DNA of 64,000 bases from an uncultured Gammaproteobacteria bacterium (GTDB taxonomy: Bacteria; Pseudomonadota; Gammaproteobacteria; UBA6429; Thiohalophilaceae): NCBI GenBank assembly GCA_937967995.1, contig CALBTB010000004.1:1-64000 (forward strand). The letters are read 5' to 3'. Position numbers and translations under genes: made by a program. The notes under the pieces are model-generated. The model did no database searches, was not told where the DNA came from, and worked only from the letters and a program-made list of their open reading frames with translations. How positions within the stretch are numbered: position 1 is the first letter of the stretch; each line of letters starts with the position of its first letter. Shown here piece by piece: positions 34,773 to 44,435 of the stretch.

Positions 34773-37541
34773 ATGGATAAAACCTACGACCCACACGCCA
34801 TCGAACAGCGCTGGTATGAAACCTGGGAAAAAGAGAACTACTTCGCACCCGGCGATGATGGCCAACCCTACTGCATCATGATTCCACCACCCAATGTGAC
34901 CGGGTCGTTGCATATGGGTCATGCTTTTCAGGACACCATCATGGATGCCCTGATTCGCTATCACCGCATGAAAGGTTTTCAGACACTCTGGCAGGCGGGG
35001 ACGGATCATGCGGGTATCGCTACCCAGATGGTAGTGGAACGACAACTGAATGCCGAAAACAAAACCCGACATGATCTGGGACGCGACGCCTTTATCAACC
35101 GTGTGTGGGACTGGAAGGCGCATTCCGGTGGCACGATCACACGTCAGTTACGCCGCATGGGTGCCTCACTCGACTGGTCGCGCGAACGTTTCACCATGGA
35201 CGAAGGTCTGTCTGATGCGGTCGGGGAAGTATTTGTTCGACTGTATGATGAAGGCCTTATCTATCGTGGCAAACGACTGGTTAACTGGGACCCGGTGTTA
35301 CATACCGCGGTCTCCGACCTGGAAGTGGTTTCCGAAGAAGAAAACGGTTACCTGTGGCATATGCGCTATCCGCTGACTGACGGCAGTGGTGAACTGATTG
35401 TTGCCACGACACGACCGGAAACCATGCTGGGTGATACCGCTGTCGCTGTGCATCCCGATGATGAACGCTACCAGGCCATGATCGGTAAAACCGTGACCCT
35501 GCCACTGGTGGGACGTGAAATACCGATCATTGCCGATGATTACGTCGATCCGGAGTTTGGTACCGGCTGCGTGAAGATCACGCCGGCACATGACTTTAAT
35601 GACTATGAAATGGGTAAACGCCATGACCTGCCCATGATCAATATTTTTACCATCGATGCCTGCATTAACGACAATGCACCTGAAGCCTATCGAGGTCTGG
35701 ATCGCTATGCGGCACGTAAAAAGGTCATTGCGGATCTCGAATCACAGCAACTGCTGGAAAAAATCGAAGACCATAAATTAATGGTGCCACGCGGTGATCG
35801 CAGTGGCCAGGTGATCGAACCCTATTTGACCGATCAATGGTTCGTTAAAATCGCACCGCTGGCCAGACCGGCGATTGAGGCGGTGGAAACCGGCAAAATC
35901 CGTTTTGTACCGGATAACTGGAAAAACACCTATTTTGACTGGATGCGTAATATTCAGGACTGGTGTATCAGCCGACAGATCTGGTGGGGCCATCGCATAC
36001 CGGCCTGGTACGACAGTGACGGTAACGTGTATGTCGCCCGCAATGAAGCGGAAGTGCGCAGTAAATACAAACTGGATGACAAGGTCAGCCTGAGCCAGGA
36101 TGAAGACGTGCTGGACACCTGGTTTTCTTCTGCCCTGTGGCCGTTTTCGACACTGGGCTGGCCACAGCAGACAAAGGAACTGAAAACTTTCTATCCCACT
36201 TCGGTACTGGTCACCGGTTTCGACATCATCTTTTTCTGGGTCGCGCGCATGATCATGATGGGTATCAAGTTCATGGACGATGTGCCGTTTCGGGAAGTCT
36301 ACGTCACCGGCCTGATTCGTGATGCACACGGCCAGAAGATGTCCAAGTCTAAAGGCAACGTGCTCGATCCGATCGACCTGATTGACGGCATCGACCTGGA
36401 CTCGCTGATAGACAAGCGCACCACCGGTATGATGCAACCGCAACTGGCGGAAAAAATCGGCAAACTCACCCGCAAGGAATTTCCGGATGGTATACCGGCG
36501 TTTGGTACCGACGCATTACGTTTTACCATGGCCGCCCTCGCCTCCACCGGACGCGATATCAATTTCGATCTGAAGCGTACCGAAGGTTATCGCAATTTCT
36601 GTAATAAATTATGGAATGCGGCCCGTTACGTGTTGATGAACACCGAACAGCACGATACCGGCATCAACAACGACGACATCGAATTAAGCAATGCGGACAA
36701 ATGGATTATCTCCCGTTTACAGGAAACCCTGCGCTCCATTCAGGAAGCCATCTCAACGTACCGGTTTGACCTGACCGCGCAGGCGATCTACGAGTTTGTC
36801 TGGCATGACTACTGTGACTGGTACCTGGAATTATCCAAACCGGTGTTAATGAGCGATGCCAGTACCGAACAGGCCAAACGTGGCATGCGCAAAACACTGG
36901 TCACCGTACTCGAATCGCTGTTACGTATGGCGCACCCGATCATGCCCTACATTACCGAGGAAATCTGGCAACGGGTTGCGCCGTTATGTGGCATTGAAGG
37001 GTCCACCATCATGCATCAACCGTATCCGGAACCGAACGAAAATCTCATCGATACGCAGGCCATTGATGATCTGCAATGGGTGCAATCTTTTATTCTTGGT
37101 GTGCGCAAGATTCGCAGCGGTATGGATATCAAGCCTGGCAAACCGCTGCCTGTGCTTTTACAAAACGGCAATACCGAAGACAGTCGCCTGCTAAGCGAAA
37201 ATGAAATTTACCTGAGCAGCCTCGCCAGACTCGAATCGATCACCTGGCTGGATGAGACTGAAACTGCGCCGGAATCGGCGACCGCCCTGGTTGGCAACAT
37301 GAAGGTACTGATTCCCATGGCCGGTTTAATCGATGTCGCCGAGGAAAAACAGCGTCTGGGCAGGGAAATAGACAAAAAACAGCAGGAACTCGATCGCATC
37401 GGGAAGAAACTGCAAAATCCGAATTTCGTGGAAAAAGCCCCGGCGGCCGTGGTCGAAAAAGAACGCAGCAAGCTGTCTGAAATTAAAATTGCTATCGAAA
37501 AGTTACAGGAACAACTGGCGAAACTGGAAAAACTGGATTAA
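34773..37541 (+). CDS. valS: ValS, valyl-tRNA synthetase
   Basis: 922 aa class I synthetase. HIGH motif as HMGH in PNVTGSLHMGHAFQ, KMSKS motif in GQKMSKSKGNVLDP, a CP1 editing domain between, anticodon-binding helices and the C-terminal coiled coil (EEKQRLGREIDKKQQELDRI). Complete. It converges with the DUF2970 gene, overlapping by 4 bases. Confidence 0.98.
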   Translation: MDKTYDPHAIEQRWYETWEKENYFAPGDDGQPYCIMIPPPNVTGSLHMGHAFQDTIMDALIRYHRMKGFQTLWQAGTDHAGIATQMVVERQLNAENKTRHDLGRDAFINRVWDWKAHSGGTITRQLRRMGASLDWSRERFTMDEGLSDAVGEVFVRLYDEGLIYRGKRLVNWDPVLHTAVSDLEVVSEEENGYLWHMRYPLTDGSGELIVATTRPETMLGDTAVAVHPDDERYQAMIGKTVTLPLVGREIPIIADDYVDPEFGTGCVKITPAHDFNDYEMGKRHDLPMINIFTIDACINDNAPEAYRGLDRYAARKKVIADLESQQLLEKIEDHKLMVPRGDRSGQVIEPYLTDQWFVKIAPLARPAIEAVETGKIRFVPDNWKNTYFDWMRNIQDWCISRQIWWGHRIPAWYDSDGNVYVARNEAEVRSKYKLDDKVSLSQDEDVLDTWFSSALWPFSTLGWPQQTKELKTFYPTSVLVTGFDIIFFWVARMIMMGIKFMDDVPFREVYVTGLIRDAHGQKMSKSKGNVLDPIDLIDGIDLDSLIDKRTTGMMQPQLAEKIGKLTRKEFPDGIPAFGTDALRFTMAALASTGRDINFDLKRTEGYRNFCNKLWNAARYVLMNTEQHDTGINNDDIELSNADKWIISRLQETLRSIQEAISTYRFDLTAQAIYEFVWHDYCDWYLELSKPVLMSDASTEQAKRGMRKTLVTVLESLLRMAHPIMPYITEEIWQRVAPLCGIEGSTIMHQPYPEPNENLIDTQAIDDLQWVQSFILGVRKIRSGMDIKPGKPLPVLLQNGNTEDSRLLSENEIYLSSLARLESITWLDETETAPESATALVGNMKVLIPMAGLIDVAEEKQRLGREIDKKQQELDRIGKKLQNPNFVEKAPAAVVEKERSKLSEIKIAIEKLQEQLAKLEKLD

Positions 37542-37756
37542 ACACCGGCCACAGACATCACGATCATCACGACGCTGATCACCAGCGTAATAAACAGACC
37601 GACGCCGATAAGGCCGATCACAATGTATTGCCAGGGTTTGCCGTGGGTGAAATCCCGTTCATAATTTTTACGGCTCTGCACACCAAAAAATGCCGCCAGT
37701 ACACTTTTGGTGACAACCCATAAACCCGGTTCGATCTTTTCCTGTTGCTCTGACAT
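37538..37756 (-). CDS. DUF2970 family small membrane protein
   Basis: 72 aa. The open frame continues upstream inside the DUF3999 gene, but the ATG at 37756 gives MSEQQEKIEPGLW and the family core KSVLAAFFGVQSRKNYERDF-THGKP followed by a single membrane helix (YIVIGLIGVGLFITLVISV). Family function unknown. It lies 10 bases after DUF3999 and closes the operon. Confidence 0.88.
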   Translation of the reverse strand: MSEQQEKIEPGLWVVTKSVLAAFFGVQSRKNYERDFTHGKPWQYIVIGLIGVGLFITLVISVVMIVMSVAGV

Positions 37757-37766
37757 CGTATGCAGT

Positions 37767-39131
37767 TTACTCGCTCGACGCGTCCTGGTCCATCTGCCGG
37801 TAGAGCCGCAATGCCATGTAGGCCAGAATACCGACACCCAACACCAGCACCGCCCATAACAGGTAATTTTTCCAGTCAACAGGCGGCGTAGGTGGACTGA
37901 GTCGTGAATCATCACCAAGTTGAATACTGGAACCCAGTTGAGCAACTTTTATCAGGTTGCGTTTATTTTTAATCTGCTTTTCCGTCAACAAACTGGATAA
38001 CGGTGCCTGTGCTGCTTCTACACGACCACTGCCATAGGCAAGAATAAACGGCGACTCGCCCTGCGCAACAAATAACAACTGTTCTGGAATCCAGCCCAGC
38101 TTCAGGACCGGATCACCACCAAGCTGATTCTGTCCACCCATGATTTCAATTCGCCAGTAATTATGTGCTGTCACCGGTACTGTAATATCCGGGTTCAGAA
38201 TTCGTTCACCATTTTGTTGCAAATCATACAGCAGGCCGCGATAACGACTGTACCAGGGACCCTCTTTGCTTCGTGCTGATTCAATATTGACTCGTACCAG
38301 TGTGTTGCGAATCGGTAAGCCTACCGTCAACCGGTCAACGGGAATTCTGTGCCGAAGAGCAAAATAGTAAGTAGATGACTCAGGTTGGTAATGTGAAGGA
38401 CCAAACTCGGTCCACTGTCGTGGCTGTGATTCATAGGCGTCCGGGAATCCCGCGGAAAGCTGAGTGATATTAAGCGGTTCCTTCGCTGCCCAGGTTAAGC
38501 GAAGATACTTGCCGCTATTTGACGGTAAGCTGACTTCATTCTTGACCAGCGTATGTGGGCCGTAATGCAGATAACTGAGAGTTGCACGATTAACTAACGT
38601 TCGCCAGTGGTTCAGATCATCACTGGACTCCAGTTTGATAACGGAAACGAAGTCCGCCTGATCTTCCGGCCAGGTAATCTGAAGACTGTCCGGTCTTTTT
38701 TCCAGTGCGCTGAGATCGATGATATATCCGCTGACTGTTCTCGATTCAGGTAACACTTTGCCATGGTTAATATCAATAATGGCACCCTGGCTATTTGTTG
38801 TTATATGCACGTTGGGTGGAATGTTGTTGCTCTCATTACCTGAGCGATATAACGGGTAAAAAGGCGGACTTACGCTGGTAGCCACCTGTTTTTGTTTGTT
38901 TTCCATTCGACGTAAAAAATGTGGTACAGCCATTCCCTGACTGTTAAAAACGCGCAGATCACTACGATCTTCCCGTACCAGTCCTTTGTAGATTTCTTCG
39001 TTCAGGTACAGAGAATAGATTGCACCATCACCATCGACTTCCAGGTTATAGCCATAGGCAAAATCATTCCTGTTTACAGCATGACTCGCTGTCACCAGCA
39101 TGAAACAGAACACTCCGGTTAAAAATCTCAT
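37767..39131 (-). CDS. DUF3999 family membrane-anchored periplasmic protein
   Basis: 454 aa. Signal peptide at 1-18 (MRFLTGVFCFMLVTASHA), a large extracytoplasmic part rich in beta strands with two carbohydrate-binding-like halves (for example VIKLESSDDLNHWRTL and GKYLRLTWAAKEPLNITQL resemble F5/8-type jellyroll strands), and one C-terminal membrane helix near 428-447. The start overlaps the DUF2339 stop by ATGA. DUF3999 and DUF2339 are a recurrent pair; no function is established. Confidence 0.9.
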   Translation of the reverse strand: MRFLTGVFCFMLVTASHAVNRNDFAYGYNLEVDGDGAIYSLYLNEEIYKGLVREDRSDLRVFNSQGMAVPHFLRRMENKQKQVATSVSPPFYPLYRSGNESNNIPPNVHITTNSQGAIIDINHGKVLPESRTVSGYIIDLSALEKRPDSLQITWPEDQADFVSVIKLESSDDLNHWRTLVNRATLSYLHYGPHTLVKNEVSLPSNSGKYLRLTWAAKEPLNITQLSAGFPDAYESQPRQWTEFGPSHYQPESSTYYFALRHRIPVDRLTVGLPIRNTLVRVNIESARSKEGPWYSRYRGLLYDLQQNGERILNPDITVPVTAHNYWRIEIMGGQNQLGGDPVLKLGWIPEQLLFVAQGESPFILAYGSGRVEAAQAPLSSLLTEKQIKNKRNLIKVAQLGSSIQLGDDSRLSPPTPPVDWKNYLLWAVLVLGVGILAYMALRLYRQMDQDASSE

Positions 39132-41875
39132 GACTTCTCCTCTTTACGTGGTGGCAATGGTGACAGGTAGTAACCGAACACAACAGCCAGAATTCCGACA
39201 ACCGTAATGGATATACTCATCGTAATCGCACTACTGGTTGAAATATCAACCAGGAACAATTTGGCAGCAACGACGATAAATAGTCCCAGTCCGACATACC
39301 ACAAATGACGATGTCCGCGCCGGCTGGCAATGACCATGGTAGTTAAGGCAATAATCGTCCACACGACCGAAATGGCAGCCTGAAACTCGATTGAAGCAAG
39401 CAGATTATCCAGTTCATGACGAATACCGAACCAGTGATGAACGGTTCGCGCGATAATACCGTTGACCCAGAGAAAACCGATTCCCGCCACTACGTAAGCA
39501 AACACATTTGAATTCACTTTCTGCAGAATCCAGCTTTCTGTGCGAATCAACTGCATGCGCCATAACACCAGCAGGTAAATTAAAAAAGCAACAACCAGGT
39601 CAACCGGGTTTAAAATCGGTATGTACTGTACTGGCCAGGGATTACCTTCATGCAATAAACCATACCCTGCTGCCACCAGTGCAAGAATGACCATAATCGG
39701 CCAGGCCGCGGTACCGGTATACCAGTCATAGTGTTGATTGATCGGCCAGCTCAGGCGGCGCCCCTGCGTAAAGACCAGCAACATCAAGACAGCGGGTGTA
39801 AGTGCAAGCATCATATCCCGCCAGGCAGTACCACCAATATAGAAATCAGCCAGCCAGGTCATTTCCTGGGTAATAAAAACGATCACCAGCCAGAAACTGA
39901 AGATATGTTGCCACTGTAATAAACGTTCTGACTGACTGGAACGATAACGATAGAGCACCAGGTATTGCACAACAAAGGCCAGCGGCCAGGCGAAAGCACC
40001 CCATTTAGCCAGTGCATGCGTACCGCTATTCAACAATATGGCAACAAAGAAAAACACCATGGCATAGATGTGACCAAAGATTGCATAGCGTAATGGCTTC
40101 CAGTTCAGTCGTGACTCTATAAAATGCCAGATGACGACACTGCCACTCACAAATACCAGTGACAGGGTCAACTCTTTTGTCGTGCCTGAAACGAATTTAT
40201 CTATTTCGTACAGGCCACTACCCAGCCACCACAGCAGTCCCCACACAAGTAAGGGTATATGCAGCACTTTTTCAAACTCGCGTAAAATTTCATTGTGTCG
40301 GTATAAATAGTAACTGGAGAAAAGTCCTGATAACGCCACCGTCAGGGCACCAAGATAAATGCCGTTTAATACCGGTAAGTTTGCGCCTGCATCATGAAAC
40401 CCGACGATAAAAAAGAAACCGGAACCAAACTGCAGAACAATACCGAACAGGCGAGCCAGTACACGAGACTGTCTGACACCAATCCAGACAATGGCAGCAC
40501 CTTCCAGGGCCCAGGCCGCGGCGGTCCAGAGACCATCCAGTGCCAGCGGAATCGCCAGGGTGCCGAACACGACACCCAACGCCAGGAATGCTTCCGTAAT
40601 CAGGCGCATACCTTGTGGCCCACGTCGCCATAATGAGGATGCAATCAGAATATAAAACGCACTCATGGCCAATGCACTGAATGCCATGCCGTACTCGATA
40701 TCCCTGACCAGGGCTGACTGTAATGCAAAGCTGATAATGGGCACACCAAACACCAGTGTGCTGTCTACATAGCCTTTTAATTTTGGTGGTTGACGATAAG
40801 CGAAGAGTACCGCGATGACCACGAAGAAGACGAAAAACAGAATTAAAAACGGTTCAACACTGGCAAAATATTCCGGCCGGTAATATTTCGCACCCCACAG
40901 GCTGCCGATAACGAAAGTAAAAACAAAACCAAGCAAATTCAGTTCACGCCAGCTGCGGTACCAGGCTATACCAACGATACCCAGGTTGAGAATCGCGTAA
41001 TAACTGAAAAGCATGACATGACTTCCCGTGCCGGTTGAAGCCAGCACCGGTGCCAGAAAACCACCCGCCGCACTATAAAGGGCCAGATACCTGGCGTTCT
41101 GTAAGACGGCTAACATGGACGCCAGTATCACCATTGCGACCATAAAGAAGAAAGCCACAGCAACCGGGATCACATCATAGAGTTTTGCTGCACCAAACAT
41201 GGTGAGATACAGCACACCGATACCACCGCCCTGCAATAGTAATGCGTAGATCCGTTTTTTATTGCGCAACCGCCAGCCGAAGACCAGCATGATGATGCCT
41301 AATATAAAGAATCCGGCGAGACGTAATTCTATAGGCAACAATGAGTGTTCATACGCATACTTGAGTAACGTGCCTACACCGACAAAGACAATCAACACGC
41401 CGATTTTTGCCACCACATTGCCATCGGTAAAAAACTGATACACCTTTGCGACCAGTTTATCGATGATATTTTCCTGTGGTGGTCCCTTTGGCGCCTGTTC
41501 GGCCCGCGGAGCCTGGGTGTATGCCTGTTGTTTTCTGGGTGGCATAACTTCCGGTTCTGGCTCAGGAATCGTTTCGGAAACAGGTTGTGGTTTCGGAACA
41601 GTTTCGGTTGGTGTTTCTGTTGCAGGCCTGGCAGCCTCAGCCGATGGCTTCTCTGTCCCCGACTCGGTCATGGATTCGACCTGTTGTTTCAGTCCGTAGA
41701 CCATGTTTTCCAGTTTCGTGAGTGTTCTGGAAAGGCTGGTCAGTTTCCCGGTAAGCTGAATGACTGCCCCCAGCGTATAACCGAGAAACAGGCCGGTTAG
41801 AAAACCTTCCATACCTTCCAGCATTCCCCCAAAAGCGGCAAATATAATTGCCAGTATGATCCCCAGTATCGACAT
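39128..41875 (-). CDS. DUF2339 family large integral membrane protein
   Basis: 915 aa. Residues 1-110 contain a glycine-zipper hydrophobic stretch, a short coiled coil (LSRTLTKLENMVYGLKQQVE) and a Pro/Glu/Thr linker; from about residue 140 on there are more than twenty hydrophobic segments. No transporter or enzyme motif is recognised. Upstream AAGGA fits the start. It forms a translationally coupled pair with DUF3999 and follows the amidohydrolase by 18 bases, so it probably belongs to the same transcript. Confidence 0.9.
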   Translation of the reverse strand: MSILGIILAIIFAAFGGMLEGMEGFLTGLFLGYTLGAVIQLTGKLTSLSRTLTKLENMVYGLKQQVESMTESGTEKPSAEAARPATETPTETVPKPQPVSETIPEPEPEVMPPRKQQAYTQAPRAEQAPKGPPQENIIDKLVAKVYQFFTDGNVVAKIGVLIVFVGVGTLLKYAYEHSLLPIELRLAGFFILGIIMLVFGWRLRNKKRIYALLLQGGGIGVLYLTMFGAAKLYDVIPVAVAFFFMVAMVILASMLAVLQNARYLALYSAAGGFLAPVLASTGTGSHVMLFSYYAILNLGIVGIAWYRSWRELNLLGFVFTFVIGSLWGAKYYRPEYFASVEPFLILFFVFFVVIAVLFAYRQPPKLKGYVDSTLVFGVPIISFALQSALVRDIEYGMAFSALAMSAFYILIASSLWRRGPQGMRLITEAFLALGVVFGTLAIPLALDGLWTAAAWALEGAAIVWIGVRQSRVLARLFGIVLQFGSGFFFIVGFHDAGANLPVLNGIYLGALTVALSGLFSSYYLYRHNEILREFEKVLHIPLLVWGLLWWLGSGLYEIDKFVSGTTKELTLSLVFVSGSVVIWHFIESRLNWKPLRYAIFGHIYAMVFFFVAILLNSGTHALAKWGAFAWPLAFVVQYLVLYRYRSSQSERLLQWQHIFSFWLVIVFITQEMTWLADFYIGGTAWRDMMLALTPAVLMLLVFTQGRRLSWPINQHYDWYTGTAAWPIMVILALVAAGYGLLHEGNPWPVQYIPILNPVDLVVAFLIYLLVLWRMQLIRTESWILQKVNSNVFAYVVAGIGFLWVNGIIARTVHHWFGIRHELDNLLASIEFQAAISVVWTIIALTTMVIASRRGHRHLWYVGLGLFIVVAAKLFLVDISTSSAITMSISITVVGILAVVFGYYLSPLPPRKEEKS

Positions 41876-41893
41876 TGTTTTATCCTTTTAGAA

Positions 41894-43138
41894 TTAGCTC
41901 ACCGTTGGCTTGATGAAATGCTGGCGGGTTTCAAAAACAGTTGCGGCAAAGCCTTTACCCTGCCAACGTAAATGGCGCTTTAATACAAAATCAAATAACA
42001 ATGGATTGTAACGACGTAGGTTACGCAGAAACGGTACTTTATGCCGATCTATATAACCGAGCCGGTAAAGCTTTTCAGTTGAGTACAGAGGCATAGCACC
42101 CGGCAACGGGTAATCTGAACCATTGATCAGACGGTGTTGCCAGTCATCTCGCGTCAGGACAGTCTGTAATGCGTCACCAACCCGGTTTAACTGCGTCATG
42201 GCCGAGATATCACCAAACAGTCGACCTTCGTATTTTTTTTCATCCATTAATCGTTCAAATAGTCTGAAATTATCAACTTCTCTGGACTCGCTATGGGTAT
42301 CAAGATCGATACCAACCCCCTGACTGGCACAATGGGCGACAATAACCTTGACGCCATGTTCCAGCGGTCTGCGCAGTAAAAGTGGATTACCCGGGGTTTG
42401 TGATTTAACACCATCAACGGCATGCTCATCCCCTGCATGCGTAAGTAATGAAATTCCCAGTTTTGACATTGCGTCATACATGCGATCACATCTGGGTGAA
42501 TCAGGATTAATTCCCATCACCGGTGGCAACCATTTGATTGCCCGTGCTCCTTTACTCACAGCATCATGTAATGCCTCAACACAATCTTCCCTGTAAGGGT
42601 GTATCGAAGCTGTCCATTCAAATCGTTCAGGGTTTTCTGCTGCAATTCGCTGAGCATAGGCATTTGGTGTATGAAATGGCGACGACTCCAGATTCTGTTT
42701 CCCAACTTCATCGTGATTATAATCAAAAGCAAGTAACATACATTTTGCACCAGACGGGAAATCATCAACTAACTGTCTGAGATGGTAAACGAAGCCCTTA
42801 TCGATTCCATCCTCATTTTCCGAACAGGAAGCATTAATATAAAATTTATAGCGAATGTATTGCGCCGGACTGAAAATATCCTGCATGGAATCATGCAAGA
42901 TGATACCGCTATCACTATCTCCGCTACCGATTAAGTGCGTATGTATATCCCAGAATTGATTTGCTTCGATTCCCTCCCATGCCGCTTTGACAAGATCATG
43001 ATCTGCAAAGGAAGTATGCAGTCTTGTTTTATAACAAGGATTACTTATGCCTTCATCCGGCCAGAAATAAGCAAATGCGCCACCAGCTGCTGTTAAACTG
43101 GCATACTGCAAAAACTGTCTGCGAGTTAATTTTGTCAT
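41894..43138 (-). CDS. Tat-exported amidohydrolase (amidohydrolase_2-like)
   Basis: 414 aa. The N-terminus TRRQFLQYASLTAAGGAFAYF is a twin-arginine signal, so the folded metalloenzyme is exported. TIM-barrel metal ligands are in place: FWDIHTHLIG, IKWLPPVMGI, LLTHAGDEH, VIVAHCAS and the last Asp in INGSDYPLPGA. These fit a metal-dependent C-N or C-C hydrolase/decarboxylase; the substrate is unknown. It begins 1 base after the MFS gene, within the tetR-aas run. Confidence 0.87.
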   Translation of the reverse strand: MTKLTRRQFLQYASLTAAGGAFAYFWPDEGISNPCYKTRLHTSFADHDLVKAAWEGIEANQFWDIHTHLIGSGDSDSGIILHDSMQDIFSPAQYIRYKFYINASCSENEDGIDKGFVYHLRQLVDDFPSGAKCMLLAFDYNHDEVGKQNLESSPFHTPNAYAQRIAAENPERFEWTASIHPYREDCVEALHDAVSKGARAIKWLPPVMGINPDSPRCDRMYDAMSKLGISLLTHAGDEHAVDGVKSQTPGNPLLLRRPLEHGVKVIVAHCASQGVGIDLDTHSESREVDNFRLFERLMDEKKYEGRLFGDISAMTQLNRVGDALQTVLTRDDWQHRLINGSDYPLPGAMPLYSTEKLYRLGYIDRHKVPFLRNLRRYNPLLFDFVLKRHLRWQGKGFAATVFETRQHFIKPTVS

Positions 43139-43139
43139 T

Positions 43140-44435
43140 TTAATTTTTCTCCAGTTCCCTGGCCATTGCCTTGCCTTCTTCTTCGTCTACATATAAAAGG
43201 CAGATCCCCCCGGCCACAAACAAAACAATAATGGAAAGAATAGCCAATCTCGGACTACCGGTTAAATGCGAAACCAGCGCCATCATTAACGGCCCCAGTA
43301 CAGCAGCCAGCTTGCCGATCATGTTATAGAATCCGAAAAATTCCGCTGTTTTATGTCGTGGAATGATCCGTGCAAATAGTGCGCGACTTAAAGACTGAAT
43401 TCCGCCCATCACCAAGCCGACAATAAAGGCCAGAATGTAAAAGTCGGCAACTTCATCCATAAAGTATCCATACACTGTTATACCAATATATATGGCTATC
43501 GCGATAAGCAGCGCTGATTTTGCCCCGATTTTCTCGCCCAGCTTTCCGTATGCAATGGCGGCCGGGAAACCGACAAACTGGGTGATCAGGAAAGCCATAA
43601 ACAGGTCACCCTCATCAAAACCTATACGATTTCCATAGTTGGCTGCCATAGCAATAATAGTGTCAACACCGTCGATATATAACCAGTAGGCCAGCAGAAA
43701 CATAAACACAACCCTGAGTTTACGAATCTCCCGGAAAGTATTAGTGAGTTGCTTGAATCCCTGAGGTATGGCCTTTAAAAGTGGAATACGCTGTGAAGGT
43801 TTGTGTTCTTTAACATTCAGAATGAGTGGAATTGAAAATATCAGCCACCAGATGGCTGTGAATGAAAAAATCAGCGTGATATCTTCTATGGAACGTTCCG
43901 CATCGAGTCCAAATTTATCCGGTGTTGCATAGGCAATACAGCATAGCAATGCAATACCGCCGCCCAGGTAACCGAGTGAAAAACCTAGCGCCGATGCCAG
44001 ATCGAATTTCTTCTCTTCAGCAACATCGACCAGCATTGAGTCATAGAACACATTGGCGCCCGCAAAACCTACAAAACTGGCGATATAAGTTATTAACGCC
44101 AGGAACCAGTTTCCCTGCCCAATAAATGTAAGCGCTGCTACAAAAATCACGCCTATTGCCAGGAACATCAGCAAAAACTGTTTCTTTAAACCACCCCTGT
44201 CTGCAATCGCCCCTAATACCGGCGCCAGTACGACGACTACCAGACTGGCAATCGCATTTGCCATACCCAGCGGCGTCGTGGTGTTTTCACGACCTTCGCC
44301 CACAAACCAGTAAGTTCCAAACAACACCGGAAAAAATGACGTGATGACAATTGTTGTATAGGCGGAATTGGCCCAGTCATAGAATGCCCATGATAGAGTC
44401 CGTTTGTTGAAAACTGAATTGAGCATCCTGTTCAT
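43140..44435 (-). CDS. MFS transporter, UMF1/Atg22-like
   Basis: 431 aa with about 12 membrane helices. The N-terminus LSWAFYDWANSAYTTIVITS is the hallmark of the UMF1 family, and GLVMGGIQSLSRALFARIIP in the second half supports it. The start overlaps the aas stop by ATGA. In E. coli, aas is paired with lplT, an MFS lysophospholipid flippase; the position here suggests, but does not prove, that this UMF1 protein plays that role. Confidence 0.9.
   Translation of the reverse strand: MNRMLNSVFNKRTLSWAFYDWANSAYTTIVITSFFPVLFGTYWFVGEGRENTTTPLGMANAIASLVVVVLAPVLGAIADRGGLKKQFLLMFLAIGVIFVAALTFIGQGNWFLALITYIASFVGFAGANVFYDSMLVDVAEEKKFDLASALGFSLGYLGGGIALLCCIAYATPDKFGLDAERSIEDITLIFSFTAIWWLIFSIPLILNVKEHKPSQRIPLLKAIPQGFKQLTNTFREIRKLRVVFMFLLAYWLYIDGVDTIIAMAANYGNRIGFDEGDLFMAFLITQFVGFPAAIAYGKLGEKIGAKSALLIAIAIYIGITVYGYFMDEVADFYILAFIVGLVMGGIQSLSRALFARIIPRHKTAEFFGFYNMIGKLAAVLGPLMMALVSHLTGSPRLAILSIIVLFVAGGICLLYVDEEEGKAMARELEKN

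Noticed and set aside
35778..36443. 221-codon open frame on the minus strand
   Set aside because: Antisense to the core of valS; composition is that of a mirror frame.
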